Positions 36,237-57,130 of a DNA stretch of 64,000 nucleotides are shown piece after piece. The stretch is from Mastacembelus armatus (Eukaryota > Chordata > Actinopteri > Synbranchiformes > Mastacembelidae). Below the pieces are notes generated by a model. That model did not search any database and was not told the DNA's origin. It saw nothing but the letters and a program-made list of their open reading frames with translations. The position numbers and the translations under genes are program-made. How positions within the stretch are numbered: the stretch's first letter is position 1; each line of letters opens with the position of its first letter. The DNA is taken from contig NC_046638.1 of assembly GCF_900324485.2 (NCBI RefSeq), positions 719,673 through 783,672 on the forward strand, given 5' to 3'.

Positions 36237-36298
<62 letters not shown>

Positions 36299-37100
36299 TA
36301 AATGTGAATCACAGATGAGCTTTTGTTGGTCCAGTCTGGATATGAGTGGACCAGGTCTGGCGATGCTGGGTCAGATCTTGGTTTCTGTTCCTGGTGACGC
36401 TGCTTCCTGGTTCAAAATGTACTAGAGACAAATATTTAGTGGGAGAGTCTTAGCAGTTTTTCCTGTGTGGTGAATGAACAGGATCTTTCTAGTTGCTGCA
36501 TTTTCAACACAAAACCAGTATTTCAACAACAAGCTGTGAACTTAGCCAAGAACCTACTTCACTGTGGTTGTTCCTGTTTGCTCTAATTTGTGGGGCATCA
36601 AAAACCCACAATGATAAAACTTCTCAGCTCCAATAAACAAAGTTCCTCTAAAGTATTACAGACACACTGTAGCTCAGAAAACCTTCTGGTTTTATAGAGC
36701 ACAGTTCATCATACAATAAAAATGAAGTTCTACTGTAAAAGACGGAACAACAATATGCAAATAATAATACAGTAAAGCCGGAGAACAAAATCAGCTTTGG
36801 GGTTTGGAAGAGCAGAAAAATTGAATCTTAAGATTTTCTCCATTTATCACTGACATTAAAGTTTTTTATTCATCTAATCACATTCAGAGATTTTTCTCTT
36901 TTGTTTTAGTTCAGAATAAAACAAACATTTGGTTTTATAAAAATGTTCAGGAAACTAATTCCAGTCAAACCGATATTTAATCAGTGATATCGCAGATCGA
37001 TTAGCTGGTCTGCTACCTGCTCGATTGCTCCTGCCTGAGGTGTAACTGCGGCTGCGCGGGGCCGCAGCTCGTGTTTTGGTCCGTGAACCAACATTTTTCT
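36035..37100. other. Intergenic region snx20-mphosph6
   Basis: No exon is recognised. It holds a poly-G run (36061-36070), a CA microsatellite (36238-36298), AT-rich unique sequence and, from about 37010, a CpG-richer stretch that is probably the mphosph6 promoter. Confidence 0.55.
36238..36298. repeat. CA microsatellite
   Basis: About 29 uninterrupted CA units. Confidence 0.95.
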
Positions 37101-37131
37101 TTTGCTTCGTGTTTCTTTGCTCCGACTGAAG

Positions 37132-38646
37132 ATGGAAAACGACTCAGTGAAACTGTCCAAAAACCTGCTGCGCATGAAGGTGAGAGACGAGTTTAAAGGG
37201 AACCTGAGCTTTGAGAGGGGGGGGGCTAGCGCTAACGTAGAGCTAGCATAGCTAGCTGCCTGCCGCCGTGCCGAACTTCGTTCAGAAATCAGACAATGAT
37301 CGATCTCTTCGATTATTGGAAGCACGACCCCGCGGGTAGTATCGAGTTTAATGTGAACATTGAACCTGCAGTTAATTCGGCTTATACCAAACGGCTCTTT
37401 GATCAGGCCAAATCAACAAACCCTGGCACTGATTCCTTCTGTACATTTGGTTTGAACGGGTCTTTGGTGTTTGGGTCGAATAAAATCTGGTCTGTGACAG
37501 TTCATGCAGAGAGGTCTGGATGCGGAGACCAAGAAGCAGCTGGAAGAAGATGAGAAGAGGATCATCAGTGATGAACACTGGTATCTGGACCTGCCTGAGC
37601 TCAGGACCAAAGAGTAGGTGTCAGCTTCTTCTCAGAGACCGCACAGGTACCTTCACTAGTTTAGGTTTCTGACCAGCAGGTGACTTCAGTGTGAATTCAG
37701 TCCACACGAACCGTCAAGACTCACTTCATTAATTTTATGTTTTAATGTGAGGACATTGTTAAATGAAGTCATGAATTAGACACAGTCTGTTTCCAGATGA
37801 ATCAGGAGCATTTTAGTTTTAGCTCAGTGTGTTTGCTGCTGTTGGTTTCACTTCTAACCAACACTGTATTTTAGAAGTTCTTCATATTGTACAAATCTTC
37901 ATTTCTGAAGTAACTAAAGTAAATGTACTTGAGTAAAATGTACTAATTGGAAATGTAGTGGAGCAGAAGTATAAAGTACTCATGAAAAGTACTACAAATG
38001 TGTTTTCCATTATTTTGCTTCTTCCTGTCAGGACCCTGATCATAGAGGAGAAGAGTTTTGTTCCCTGTGAAGACCTGAAGTACGGTCGCATGTCCTTCAG
38101 GGGTTTTAATCCAGAAGTTGAGGTTTGTCTGTTTTTTAGGCTAAAAGTACTGTACTGTTAAAATACCACATCATTTTATAGACTTTAAAGATCAATATCA
38201 TCATGTTGTTTATTCACTGACGTCGTTCCTGTCATTGTTTTTGCTGCTCGGCTCCTGCGTCTGTCACAGAAACTGATGGCGGTGATGAATCCAAGAGATG
38301 AAGAGGAGAAACAGGAGCAGCAGCAGCAGCTCAGCCGGATGCAAATGGACGTCACAGATGAAGAAATGGCTCAGAGGTAGGAAGTGTCCGCAAACAACCT
38401 GACGGATCTTTACTTTAACCAGTGATGGATGTTTGGTTTAATGTTTGTTCTGAGAACTTGCAGCTGCACAGCGAGCTGCTCCCTGTGTGTCTCACTGTCT
38501 GTGTCTTCTCCCTCAGGTACGAGAGCTTAGTAGGAACCATGAAGAAGAAGTTTGCCAAGAAACGTGAGCGAGCGGCGATGGAAGAGGACGACGTGAACCA
38601 GAACGTTGCAGGAACAAAGAGAGTCTTTTTGAAACCTCAGGACTGA
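37132..38646 (+). CDS. mphosph6: M-phase phosphoprotein 6 (nuclear exosome cofactor)
   Basis: Five coding exons, 37132-37179, 37501-37613, 38032-38122, 38270-38376 and 38517-38646, give 162 aa (human, recalled, 160). Diagnostic blocks are LSKNLLRMKFMQRGLDAETK, EEHWYLDLPEL-like DEHWYLDLPELR, CEDLKYGRMSFRGFNPEVEKL, DVTDEEMAQRYESLVGTM and the terminal VFLKPQD. In vertebrates the protein links the RNA exosome to MTR4 and is needed for 3' maturation of 5.8S rRNA; it is nucleolar and phosphorylated at mitosis. The start is the first ATG after a CpG-rich leader. The gene converges on hsd17b2, as expected from the close human MPHOSPH6-HSD17B2 pair on 16q23. A QQQQQ stretch follows NPRDEEEKQE. Confidence 0.95.
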
Positions 38647-38862
38647 GCCTGAGTCCATGTGACGGACTTTCCAAATGTGTGTTTTTATGGAAAAGACTCA
38701 AAATGAGGCTTTTTTTTTGTTTGTTTGTTTTTACAGCTGTTTGCATCAGTGTGGAGCAGCAGGTCCAGCCTTTTAAGGCTGATGGATGTTGTACATCCAG
38801 TTTTCTTGTTTGTTTGAGCTGTGAACAGGTTTTTAGAGTCTGTGCTGCAGGAATGAGACGTG

Positions 38863-38868
38863 ATTAAA
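38863..38868 (+). promoter_or_regulatory. Candidate mphosph6 polyadenylation signal ATTAAA
   Basis: ATTAAA lies 217 bases after the stop. The opposing hsd17b2 signal lies only about 280 bases further on. Confidence 0.5.
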
Positions 38869-39143
38869 CGCAGAGTTTGGTGTATTCACGTGTCACGTCA
38901 TTTAGCCTTTAAAGTACACTGTAAAAGTACTAGTCTTACTTTGGATACTTCAAGTACATTTGAACGATGATACTTTTAAGTGCTTGTCCCTGCAGTAACA
39001 TTTGGAATGCAGGACTTTTACTGGGAACAGAGGATTTTGACTCTGTTACTGCAGTAACTCTCTCCCCTTCTGTCTGTAGCTGTCAGTCATGACCACGTGC
39101 TGCTAAAACAAGACAACAGTCCTCAAACTCTCTCTGAAAGTGA

Positions 39144-39149
39144 TTTATT
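39144..39149 (-). promoter_or_regulatory. Candidate hsd17b2 polyadenylation signal AATAAA
   Basis: TTTATT on the plus strand is AATAAA for the minus-strand gene, 114 bases beyond its stop codon. Confidence 0.6.
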
Positions 39150-39262
39150 AGAAACGGTCAGGACTTTACTGTGACACACGGGTCCTGGGAAGTTCATACT
39201 GAAAAGAACAGAAGGAACTAAACGTACAGCCTGACCATGGAGCCTGTATTGGAAGTATCTTC

Positions 39263-42200
39263 TCAGCTCCTCTTGAGTCCTGCCGGCTCACGGTCGGTGT
39301 ACTGGGGAAGCCTCCTCACGATGGAGTCGAACACGGCGGTGGGGCAGCAGCGGTGAAGGAAGGGCAGCATCCAGCTCATCTGTCCGGGGGTGTACAGAGG
39401 CCTGGGGTGGACCGCCAGCAGAGCGTGACACATGTCGTCCACCACAGGAGACACATCCTCCGGTAACTGTTGGGACGTTTTGGCCAGACAGCTGGCGAGA
39501 GACGAGATGTACGCCTCCCCATAATCCTCTCTGGTTTCAGGGGAAACCGTTGCGAGGACCTCTTGTCTGTAGCGACCGATGTCAGTGTTGGCAAAGATAT
39601 CTGAGAGGAAAGAGCATGTTCTGTTTAACATTTGTGCTCCCATGATGCACTTGACTAAATGACCACAGGTCCGTAATAGTAGTAATAATAATAGTAATAG
39701 TACTTCTGGTCCTCATGACAATGATAATACTGTTAATAATAGTAATAATAGAAATAGTACTTCTAGTAGAAATGGTAATATTTAGACTACGAGGTGCAGA
39801 ACAACAAAAACAATAATTATTCTGACACAAACTGTGTTTGACCTTAAAACTGTTGTTGGACAAAAAGTTAAAAATTCAAAACTGTGAAAGATGCACTTTC
39901 TTTTTTCATGAACAAATGAGTCCACATCCCGGAGGTTCCTGCTGTTCCCATCAGACCTGCTGTTTGATGTCAGGGACATGGACCAGGTGTGAACCCCCTG
40001 AGCTCCTAAACTGCCCCCATGCACAGACTGAACTGACATGTGAAGAACAACAACATCATCTGTGCTCAGTTTCCTCCAAAGCTGCTGGGTTCCCATATGT
40101 TCCTTCCAGTTTGGCTCCATCAGGAGCTTCTCCATAAATGTCCAACCAATGTGAAGCGTCCTGGTCTCTCCACTGCCCCCCCTCCTCCATGTTGATGTTT
40201 CCCACACTGAATGATGACGACAGGTGACGTGTGCAGACGAAGGAGTAACTCTCTGTCTTTGTTTTGTATCTGAGCTAATAAAACCTGGATGTGATTGTCA
40301 GTGATTCAGTAAAACCAGACCTACTTGTCCTGAAGCCTGAAGGTTGGATTAAAGCCACTCTGACACCCCACGCAGACATCTCCATCCTCAGCACGGTGGA
40401 GAACCTGGTCAGAGCTGCCTTCGATGCTCCGTATGCCGCAAACATGGGCACTGGCACCTCGCCTGCAGCAGAAACCACCACTGTGATAAAACACTGTCAC
40501 ATGAATAAAACCAGAGTGAACGCTGCTCTGACTTAGAAAAGTTGTAGTGGGGGCTGCTACAGTTGGTCACGTGATGTTGGAGAAGCTAAAGGTTTAATGC
40601 ACAGAGCTGCCAAAGAAACGTGAACAAACAAAGTAACATCCATCATCTAGACCCCCTTAGTCCTAACCAGGGTCCCAGGGACCTGCTGGAGCCTATCCCA
40701 GCTCTCTCTGGGTGAAAGGCAGGGGTCCACCCTGGACAGGTCCCCAGTCCATCACAGGGCCACATAGAGACAAACAACCTCACACACTCACACTCACTCC
40801 TATGGGCAATTTAGAGTCACCAATCAACCTGACATACATGTTTTTGGACTGTGGGAGGAAACCAGAAAACCTGGAGAAAACCCACACAAGCACAGGGAGA
40901 ACATGCAGACTCCACACAGAAAGGCCCCTGATGGGTTTCAGACCAGGAACCTTCTTGCTGTGAGGCAACAGTGCTGACCACTAATCCATAGTGCTGCCCT
41001 ATAGAGTAGCATAAAAATTCAGACACTACAATGTTTTAAACAGACTCTGCTTAGAAATGAGAAACTAACTAATCCACCTAAAGTCCTGTGTTTGCAGCCA
41101 TTTCTAAGTCATCGCTTGTGAACGTGGTCTGGTTCTACCAGAGTCTGGTGACTACCTGCCAGGCTGGACACGTTGACGATGCGTCCTTTGGACCTCCTCA
41201 GCAGGGGCAGGAACACCTGACACATGTTCACAGCAGCCAGGAAGTTCACCTCCAGACAGAGCCTGTACACTGAGATCAGATGGAGCTCAGCATCCACAGG
41301 ACAGTGGAGGATCCCAGCGTTATTCACCAGACCCCACAAACCTGCAGGGACCCAGAGGACCAACAAACAACAATCTAACAACAAATCATTTTATTGAGAG
41401 GTCCTGGTACTTAGAAGCAGTTCAGCACGGGGACGTACCTGTGGCTCCGACCTGGCTGCTGACGTGCAGCCGAACCCTCTCTACCTGGGCGCCGTCGGTC
41501 ACATCGAGCTGCAGGACCTGCAGGTTTTCACAGCCCCGCTCTCTCAGCTGCTGAGCTCCAGCTCCGTTCACATCCAGAACCCCAGCAAACACCTTCACCC
41601 CCCTGTCACTGAGCAGCTTGGCCAGGCTGTGGCCGAAACCCGAATCACAACCTGAGACAGGAGAAAAACTGGACGTTCAGCAAAGAAGAGCAGGTTGACC
41701 TGTGTGGGCTCACTCCACAGTGGGTGGGACAGAATCATTCCTGTTAGCAAACACCCCCTTCACACAGCAGGAGGTCCTGACAACCACCAAAAACTGAAGC
41801 TTCATGAAGACACGTTACAGCAGGACTGTTGAACTGGGTTGTATTCACTTACAGCGTTTCCTGTCAATATCTGAATTATTGTGCTGAAGAATGAGGAGCA
41901 TCCGGACTGACCTGCTCTTATTTCTACCTGTGCAGGTTCAGGTGAGCTGCAGCTGATAGTTACCTGAGTGTAAACTAGGCGCTTTGTTAAAATCGGACCC
42001 GCAGTCTGAACCTTCGTTGGAATGTCCTCTTCATGATCGGTGAAGCAGATCACAACACCAGAGTCATCAGACCTGATTTTCCTGTAGCTTTAGTTTAAAA
42101 AGTGTATTAGTTTGATTGAAAAACTAATCTCATCATAGTTCTCACTTTAACCTGGTTTATGTGTGTGTGTACTCTCTGACCTGTGACCAGGACTGCCCTC

Positions 42201-42424
42201 CCTGGCCCTGGCAGCAGCTTCTGGCTCCTCTCAGTTCCACAGATCAGAGTGAGGCAGCAGGTGAGGACGACACCAACATAAACACCTGGACAAGCTATAA
42301 AATACAGAGAGGCTCCTATGAGGGTCCCAAGGCCCCAGAACCAGTATCCAGAGCTGCGTTTCCACAGCAGCGTGACCGTGAAGATGGCCGCGGTCACCAC
42401 ACAGACCCAGGAACAGGTCTCCAT
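39263..42424 (-). CDS. hsd17b2: 17-beta-hydroxysteroid dehydrogenase type 2 (SDR family)
   Basis: Five coding exons read on the minus strand, 42424-42181, 41651-41439, 41341-41156, 40462-40325 and 39600-39263, give 372 aa (human, recalled, 387). An N-terminal hydrophobic region anchors it in the ER membrane. The Rossmann motif TGCDSGFG lies at about 81-88, NNAG at 159-162, and the catalytic set is N185, S212 (NVSS), Y225 and K229 (YGASK), all intact. The family oxidises oestradiol and testosterone to oestrone and androstenedione with NAD+. It sits tail-to-tail with mphosph6, as in human, which separates it from HSD11B2 and retinol dehydrogenases of similar fold. Intron 3 carries a SINE. The ATG (METCSW) lies about 740 bases beyond the gpi stop. 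Confidence 0.92.
39675..39785. repeat. AT-rich trinucleotide-like repeat in hsd17b2 intron 4
   Basis: Imperfect AGTAATAATAATAGTAATAGTA runs with related words recur over about 110 bases. Confidence 0.75.
40637..41000 (-). mobile_element. tRNA-headed teleost SINE in hsd17b2 intron 3
   Basis: Read on the minus strand from 41000, it begins GGGCAGCACTATGGATTAGTGG and continues with a tRNA-like head and CAAGAAGGTTCCTGGTCTGA, then the familiar teleost body with CCACAGTCCAAAAACATG and GGTTGATTGGTGACTCTAAA. It ends near 40637 in GATG-type tail units. This unit is abundant in fish genomes. The copy looks nearly full length (about 364 bp). It lies in the same transcriptional orientation as hsd17b2. 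Confidence 0.82.
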
Positions 42425-42980
42425 CTTCAGCTGGTTAAACAGGAAACAGCTTGAACGTCAGTGTCATCGGGGACACCTCCACACCTCCACACCTACCAAC
42501 AGAGTATTTCCACTGGAACCTGTTGGTCTCGCAGGAGGAAGAGCACGTTAGTCACCTACCACAGCAACATTTGACTGGGTGGAGTCATTCCTGGGCGGCA
42601 CAGTCAGTACTTCACTTTCAGCAAGACGCAGCAGTTTGAGCCTTTTACTGCAGTTTTCATGTACTTTCCCTTTTATAGACAGATAAGACTTTATGGGAGA
42701 ACAGAGAAAGATACACTAGAGTAAAATATATAAACACACCCAAGTGCACAATAATAATCCTACATTCCAAAGGTTACTGCAGTAAAAGTCCAAAAGTACC
42801 ATCATCCAAGTGTAAAGTAAAAGTCGTCACCATAAACGCAGTAAAAATGTAGAGCAGTTCAAAGTAGTAGAGTTTAGGAACCTTCATGTGGGTCATGAAG
42901 ATTAACTGACTTTAACCTGCACATTTCACATCTATCGTCTGTACAATCAAAACAAGACTCGGATCCAGTGACAGACAGGA
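42425..42980. other. Short intergenic spacer gpi-hsd17b2
   Basis: This is the promoter side of hsd17b2 and the 3' flank of gpi. No further exon is recognised and no TATA box is obvious. Confidence 0.5.
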
Positions 42981-42982
42981 CT

Positions 42983-42988
42983 TTTATT
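42983..42988 (-). promoter_or_regulatory. Candidate gpi polyadenylation signal AATAAA
   Basis: TTTATT on the plus strand (AATAAA for gpi) lies 180 bases past the stop codon. Confidence 0.6.
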
Positions 42989-43167
42989 TTGACGAAGGTG
43001 CTGACTATGTTGGGGTGGGGGGGGCAGCAGGAGCATGTCCTGTGAGAAAAGTGAAACACGTCACATTAACTCAGACCAACAGTCATAAAGTGCTCGTTGC
43101 ACAGGTCACATGATTCAGCCGACGAGAGAGGACAACACTGAGCAGCAGGAGGAAGCGGAGGGCGGGT

Positions 43168-52260
<9,093 letters not shown>

Positions 52261-52450
52261 GGTGGTGCTGGTCGGTGTTCGGTGTTGCTGATACTGGCAG
52301 GGTCCCGGTGTGACGCCAAGCTCCGCGGCGGTAGACTAGTGTCGGTGCGGGGCTGCGGAGGAGCAGATGGAGCCGCCTGCACCAATGGCAGCCGAGGCCT
52401 GGCCCCGCCCACTGCACTGACCCCGCCCACAGCCTGCGAGCACTGGGTTT
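52261..52450 (-). promoter_or_regulatory. CpG-rich proximal promoter and 5' UTR of gpi
   Basis: GC- and CpG-rich sequence surrounds the gpi start, with several CCGCCC/GGGCGG-like Sp1-type words near 52402-52435 and no TATA box. This fits a housekeeping promoter. Confidence 0.5.
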
Positions 52451-53000
52451 GACCCAGAATTATCCACATCAATACCTGAGTTCATGGAATCCCGCTCCCA
52501 CAGGTATAAGATTTAAAAATAGTAATTTTAACTTTTCTGTCAGAAGTTGGACTTAAACCATGTTTGTTAAATTATTGGAGGGAGATCAGTGATTCTAGTT
52601 TCAGGTTTGGATTTGGATGAGCAAAGAAAAGGTACCAGATTGTAAAACTGTGAAGCCATAATGTGAAGTGTAGTCACATCTCTTCCTGTTTCATGATTAA
52701 TGTCCGTCATTTTGTCAGGAACCCCTGTGTGGGACTGATCAGTCTAGTCCAACAGTCCTGCAGTGAATCCTCCTTCATTCAGCTGGAGGCTGTAGTTTGT
52801 GCAGATGTTGGACTGGACTCCATTAGACTCAGATGGTTCTGTTTTTCCCCACCACATTTGTATTAATGAGTCTTGGTTAAATAAACACTTGATAGCTAGG
52901 GGTACCTAATAAACTGACCACTGGGCATAGGGGCCAGTTATTACAAAGTGAGAACATCAATTTCTAGATTTGTCACTGGCAGGAACAACGAACGAGACAG
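52451..53000. other. Intergenic spacer gpi-lsm14a
   Basis: No gene is seen. GGGGTACCTAATAAACTGACCACTGG at about 52899-52923 is the end of a common teleost repeat; related words occur at 2529-2555 (reverse), at about 57866 and inside the 33-bp minisatellite. Confidence 0.45.
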
Positions 53001-53026
53001 ACACGACCCAAACTAATGAACAACTG

Positions 53027-56000
53027 TTTATTATTTGCTCTTAATAAAAACCCCAGTCCACAGAGGGGGGCTGGGTTCAAACACAAAACTGTGGCCGTGA
53101 CTCAGGGTGTTGAAGGAAGCCAGAAGCAAACACACCTGATGCTCGACCACATTTCACCTACTGCATCAATAACAACGAGCATCACTTAGTGCTGCGTTTG
53201 AATACAACACCGGTCAAAAGCTGACAAGGAACTAAAAGGACTTCCTTTAGATATCGAGGCACATGACTCCCCCCCCCAGTCTCTGTCAGGAGCCTCACAT
53301 GCGCCTCCTTCTGACAAAATGTGGAAAATATTGGTTTTAAACAGGCAAAGCAACAAACCCCCCAACTCTACTGATGTTTGTTTGTGGTAATGTGATCAAC
53401 AGATTTAGGACAATGCACAAAAATAAATTTGAACAAAACAAAAATATTTTAAAGGAAAAGTTCAACATTTAGTGAAATACTCTCCTCTCTCCCCCCTGTT
53501 ATGCTAAGATAAGCTAAGCTAGCTGTTTCTGTCTGCAGCCTATGCTAAGCTAAGCTAATCATCACCATCTTATTTAATGTGGAGAGACAGGTGGGGCCAG
53601 TCTGAACATCTGCCTGACCATAATTAAAGAAGTGTATTTCACTAAATGTCAAACTATTCATCTAGTCCCATCATGCTGGTTTATAATGTGCTTTATTAGT
53701 CCCTTCGGTTTCCTAAATTAGCTCAAACTCAGACCCTGCTCGCTAACTCAGACCCTGCCTGGACCTTCTCGAATGTCTGATTTATTTCAACAAATCCTTG
53801 TTAATGCACATGTTTCTTTAATCCTCTGCTGTGTCTCCACCTGAAGAGCTGAGAACCAGAACTTCCAGAAAAACCTCAGTCGTCTGGACAAGTTTAGTTT
53901 GGACACGTGAAGAAAAGGGACATGTTCTCAGTTGTGAGTCTGCAGCTTCAGCACATGCATGTTGAAGAACACAGCGTGTTTCTGACTTTATGTGGAAACA
54001 CATGGAACATGAAGGAACCCGTCGGAGCAAGCTGGCTTTTATAATCATCGATTAATATTTCGATCAATTTAAAAAGTTATAAAGTCAAATGATGCAAAAA
54101 TAAAAACAAAGCAAAAAAAAAAAAACTTCTCTAAAAAAAAAACAGGAAATTACATTTAACAGTAAAGTTTGTTTTCCTGATTCTGTTTAAATGTTTCATC
54201 TGTTTTAAAATGTGTAATTTTAGATTTTCTTTCACTTGTTTCTTGATATTTTCAGTTTCCACTTCATCATGTAAGAAATTAGAAATTAAGACTTCACTCT
54301 CTCCAATCTGTCATTAATGACATGAGACAGCTTCACCCTGAATCATATGATGCATCATCTAAATAGCAATTTATTCAAGCAGGTTATTTTCAGTGCAGGT
54401 TTCACCAAAGCAGAAACAACATCTGTCCATTCACACGTTTCCTTCCTGTGTCCAAGTCAAGTTCTCTTCAATACGTTTTTAGGTGAATGGCTCTAATCGT
54501 TAGCGCATTAAGGCGAACCAACGTGAAAATATATCTCTGTTTCCTGAGCACTACTTAGTACTTTAAAGGGAGCTTTGCCTGTCGGGGCGACATCCTTTCA
54601 CAATCACTTTGGGGACTGGTTCGGGACTTGAAGCAGCAAAGCAGATTCTGTTTGAAAACAGACCCGGGTCAGAACAGAACTTCATCTCACTTTAAGGTGA
54701 GTTCAAACTGAGCTGCACAGAACATTTGTCACACTCGGACATTTGTCTCCGATGGAAAGCGAAGCCCAAACCAAACAGGCAGAGCGGTGCTGCTCATGTC
54801 TGACCCAGGCCTGTGAAGAATATTCATCTCGTCAGTGATGATCATGACAACATTAGTCTTTGTTAGCGGAATACGATCCCAGAAACAACATCACACAAAC
54901 TGCAACACTATATTTCCTGCTCAGGTGCTCGGACGACGCCAGGCCGCTGTGGCGTCGGGTTATTCAGTCGTAATTCATCCGACCCGATTCCTTCCTCAAA
55001 AATATGCCTGAATATTGCTAGGAAAGTATGTTGCTACACCTGCTAGCTCGTTCATCTAGTTTGTACACTCTCCCTAAAGTTGACATCATGACCCGCAGCT
55101 TACGCAGGTGCCGACCTCCTGCAGGGCTGCAGGAAACGTTAGTGGCTTCAGGTTCAGTTTTTTTGTTCTGAAGGTGAATGTGGATTTTTACTGTAACAGG
55201 TGAATAACAAAGACCTGGTTCCAGGTCAAAAGAGGCTAAATTAAGAGCTGTTTGGATTAGTGTGCATCTAAGGAAGTAGCGACTAAATGTACATAATGTG
55301 TGAAGGATTAATAATATCCAACAGTCATGGAAGATTTAAAATGCCTAAATATGAACAAAAACTAAGAGTGAACACATACACACACACACACATATGTGCC
55401 ATAATTCAATAACATATTTTAAAGAAATAGTTATCCTTTTGCTTTTAACAGGTGAAAGTTAAAGAAAAAAGTTTAGTGCTAGAACAAAGATCATTTTTAA
55501 CGTCTCATCTTTACTTAATAAAGCATCTTTTCAACAACGCTGCACCACACTGCCCTCTGCTGGACAACAAACAGTTTGTGTCTGTGCATTAAAGATGAAT
55601 GGATAAATTGATTACCTTAAAGTAAGGCTGTAAATACAATTACTTTCATTATTGAATAATCAGCTAATCATTTCTCAAAGGATCAAACAAGATTTCACAG
55701 AACTGAACTTCACATCTTTTAATGTATTTACTTTATAGAGATTAGCGGCAAAGTAAAGAAATCCAATCATCTGGAGAACATTTGACATCGCTCGACTATT
55801 TTTAACTGGAAAAAAAATAAAACTAATCGATTACCAAAACAGTTGCAGATCAATTCTGTTGTTGGATTAATTGTACAGCAGCGTGGACCCTATTTCACTC
55901 GATTTGTTTTGGTTTAGGCGTTTTAAATCTTCCATACTCATCTGTCCTACGTGCTATAAGCAAAAAGCCGGTAAATAGAGACGTAAGCCCTCGTCTGCGT

Positions 56001-57130
56001 GCACTGCAGTTACTTCACTGTGACCTCAACCCTCAGAGACCCACGGATGGAGAGAACCACAGAAAATAGATGGAAAAGACAAAACTAAAGCGTCAGACGT
56101 TTGACCTACGATCCATCTGTGCCCAGTTAGTGTGGACAGGGAGAGAAAACTACCACAGCACATGTGAAGAGCGACCACCAGCTCCCTACACTAATGTTAG
56201 AACGTGACACAGGGAAGAAAGTAGAGCTGACACTAACAATTATTTATCATCGTCGATTAATCCCAGAGCGCTAAAAGATTAGATTAAATGCTTTTTCTGA
56301 CCAACAGTCCACAATCCAAAAATATTCAGCTTCCCAGAATGAACGCAGCAGATTCTCACATTTAAAAACCTGGAACTACTGCATTCTGGACAGTTCTGTT
56401 TGAAACATGATTATTAATCAATTATCAAAAATAGTAGCAGATTAATTTTCTTTCAGCTCTAGAAGAAATCTTTTGAATGATATCAAACCTACAGGTGAGT
56501 CAACACTTAAAAAGCAAAACGAAGGTGCAGGAGGGAAAAGCGAATCCCACGAGCACTGAGACTGAAGACGGGCGAGGTGACAGTGAGCAGGCTGACTACA
56601 TAACAACATGAAAATCTATGTAATAGTAGAAAAATACATGTTAGAAAGGTGTGACTGAGACCCTGTGGCCTATTTTGGTGCAGAATAACAGGATATAGTG
56701 TCCCACCTCCCCGAATAAAGCTACATCACAGAAACTCATGTGGACGAGCCTCGACAGCTAACAAAATATTATCAAATACAGGCTGAGGAGAGGGACCGGG
56801 CAGATAATTCATCAAAAAAAAACAAAAAAAAAAAAACATCCCTCTGAACATTTATACATAATTAGAATTTCAGCCACCTGGAAACTATTCTGTGGATATC
56901 TGGACTTTTGTTTACAAGGGTTTCTCGGATAAACTGCGTTGGTGTCTCCACCGTTGAAAAGTGTGGAAAGTTAAGCTGCATTCAAAGCAGTCTAGCCCAG
57001 TGCTGGTGACAAATATACAACTAGTAGACAATCATTATTTTTGTCAACAAATTAGCAACCAAAACCTATTTGTTTTCCATTAAAGCGTGAAGAAGTTCCA
57101 CCTGTCTGCAGAATCTTCCTCCCACTGGGA
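53027..57130 (-). other. Probable long 3' UTR of lsm14a
   Basis: After the lsm14a stop (57131-57133) about 4 kb of AT-rich sequence carries no recognisable exon. An AATAAA on the gene's strand (TTTATT, 53027-53032) marks a plausible distal end, and other TTTATT words inside could give shorter forms. It contains a 200-bp inverted-repeat element (53456-53662) and A-rich runs (for example 56813-56836). The extent is inferred. Confidence 0.45.
53456..53662. mobile_element. MITE-like inverted-repeat element in the lsm14a 3' region
   Basis: ACATTTAGTGAAATAC at 53465-53480 and its exact reverse complement at 53634-53649 bracket a core with repeated GCTAAGCTAAGCTA words, which I recall as common in teleost genomes. 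The superfamily is not clear and no target duplication was confirmed. Confidence 0.6.
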
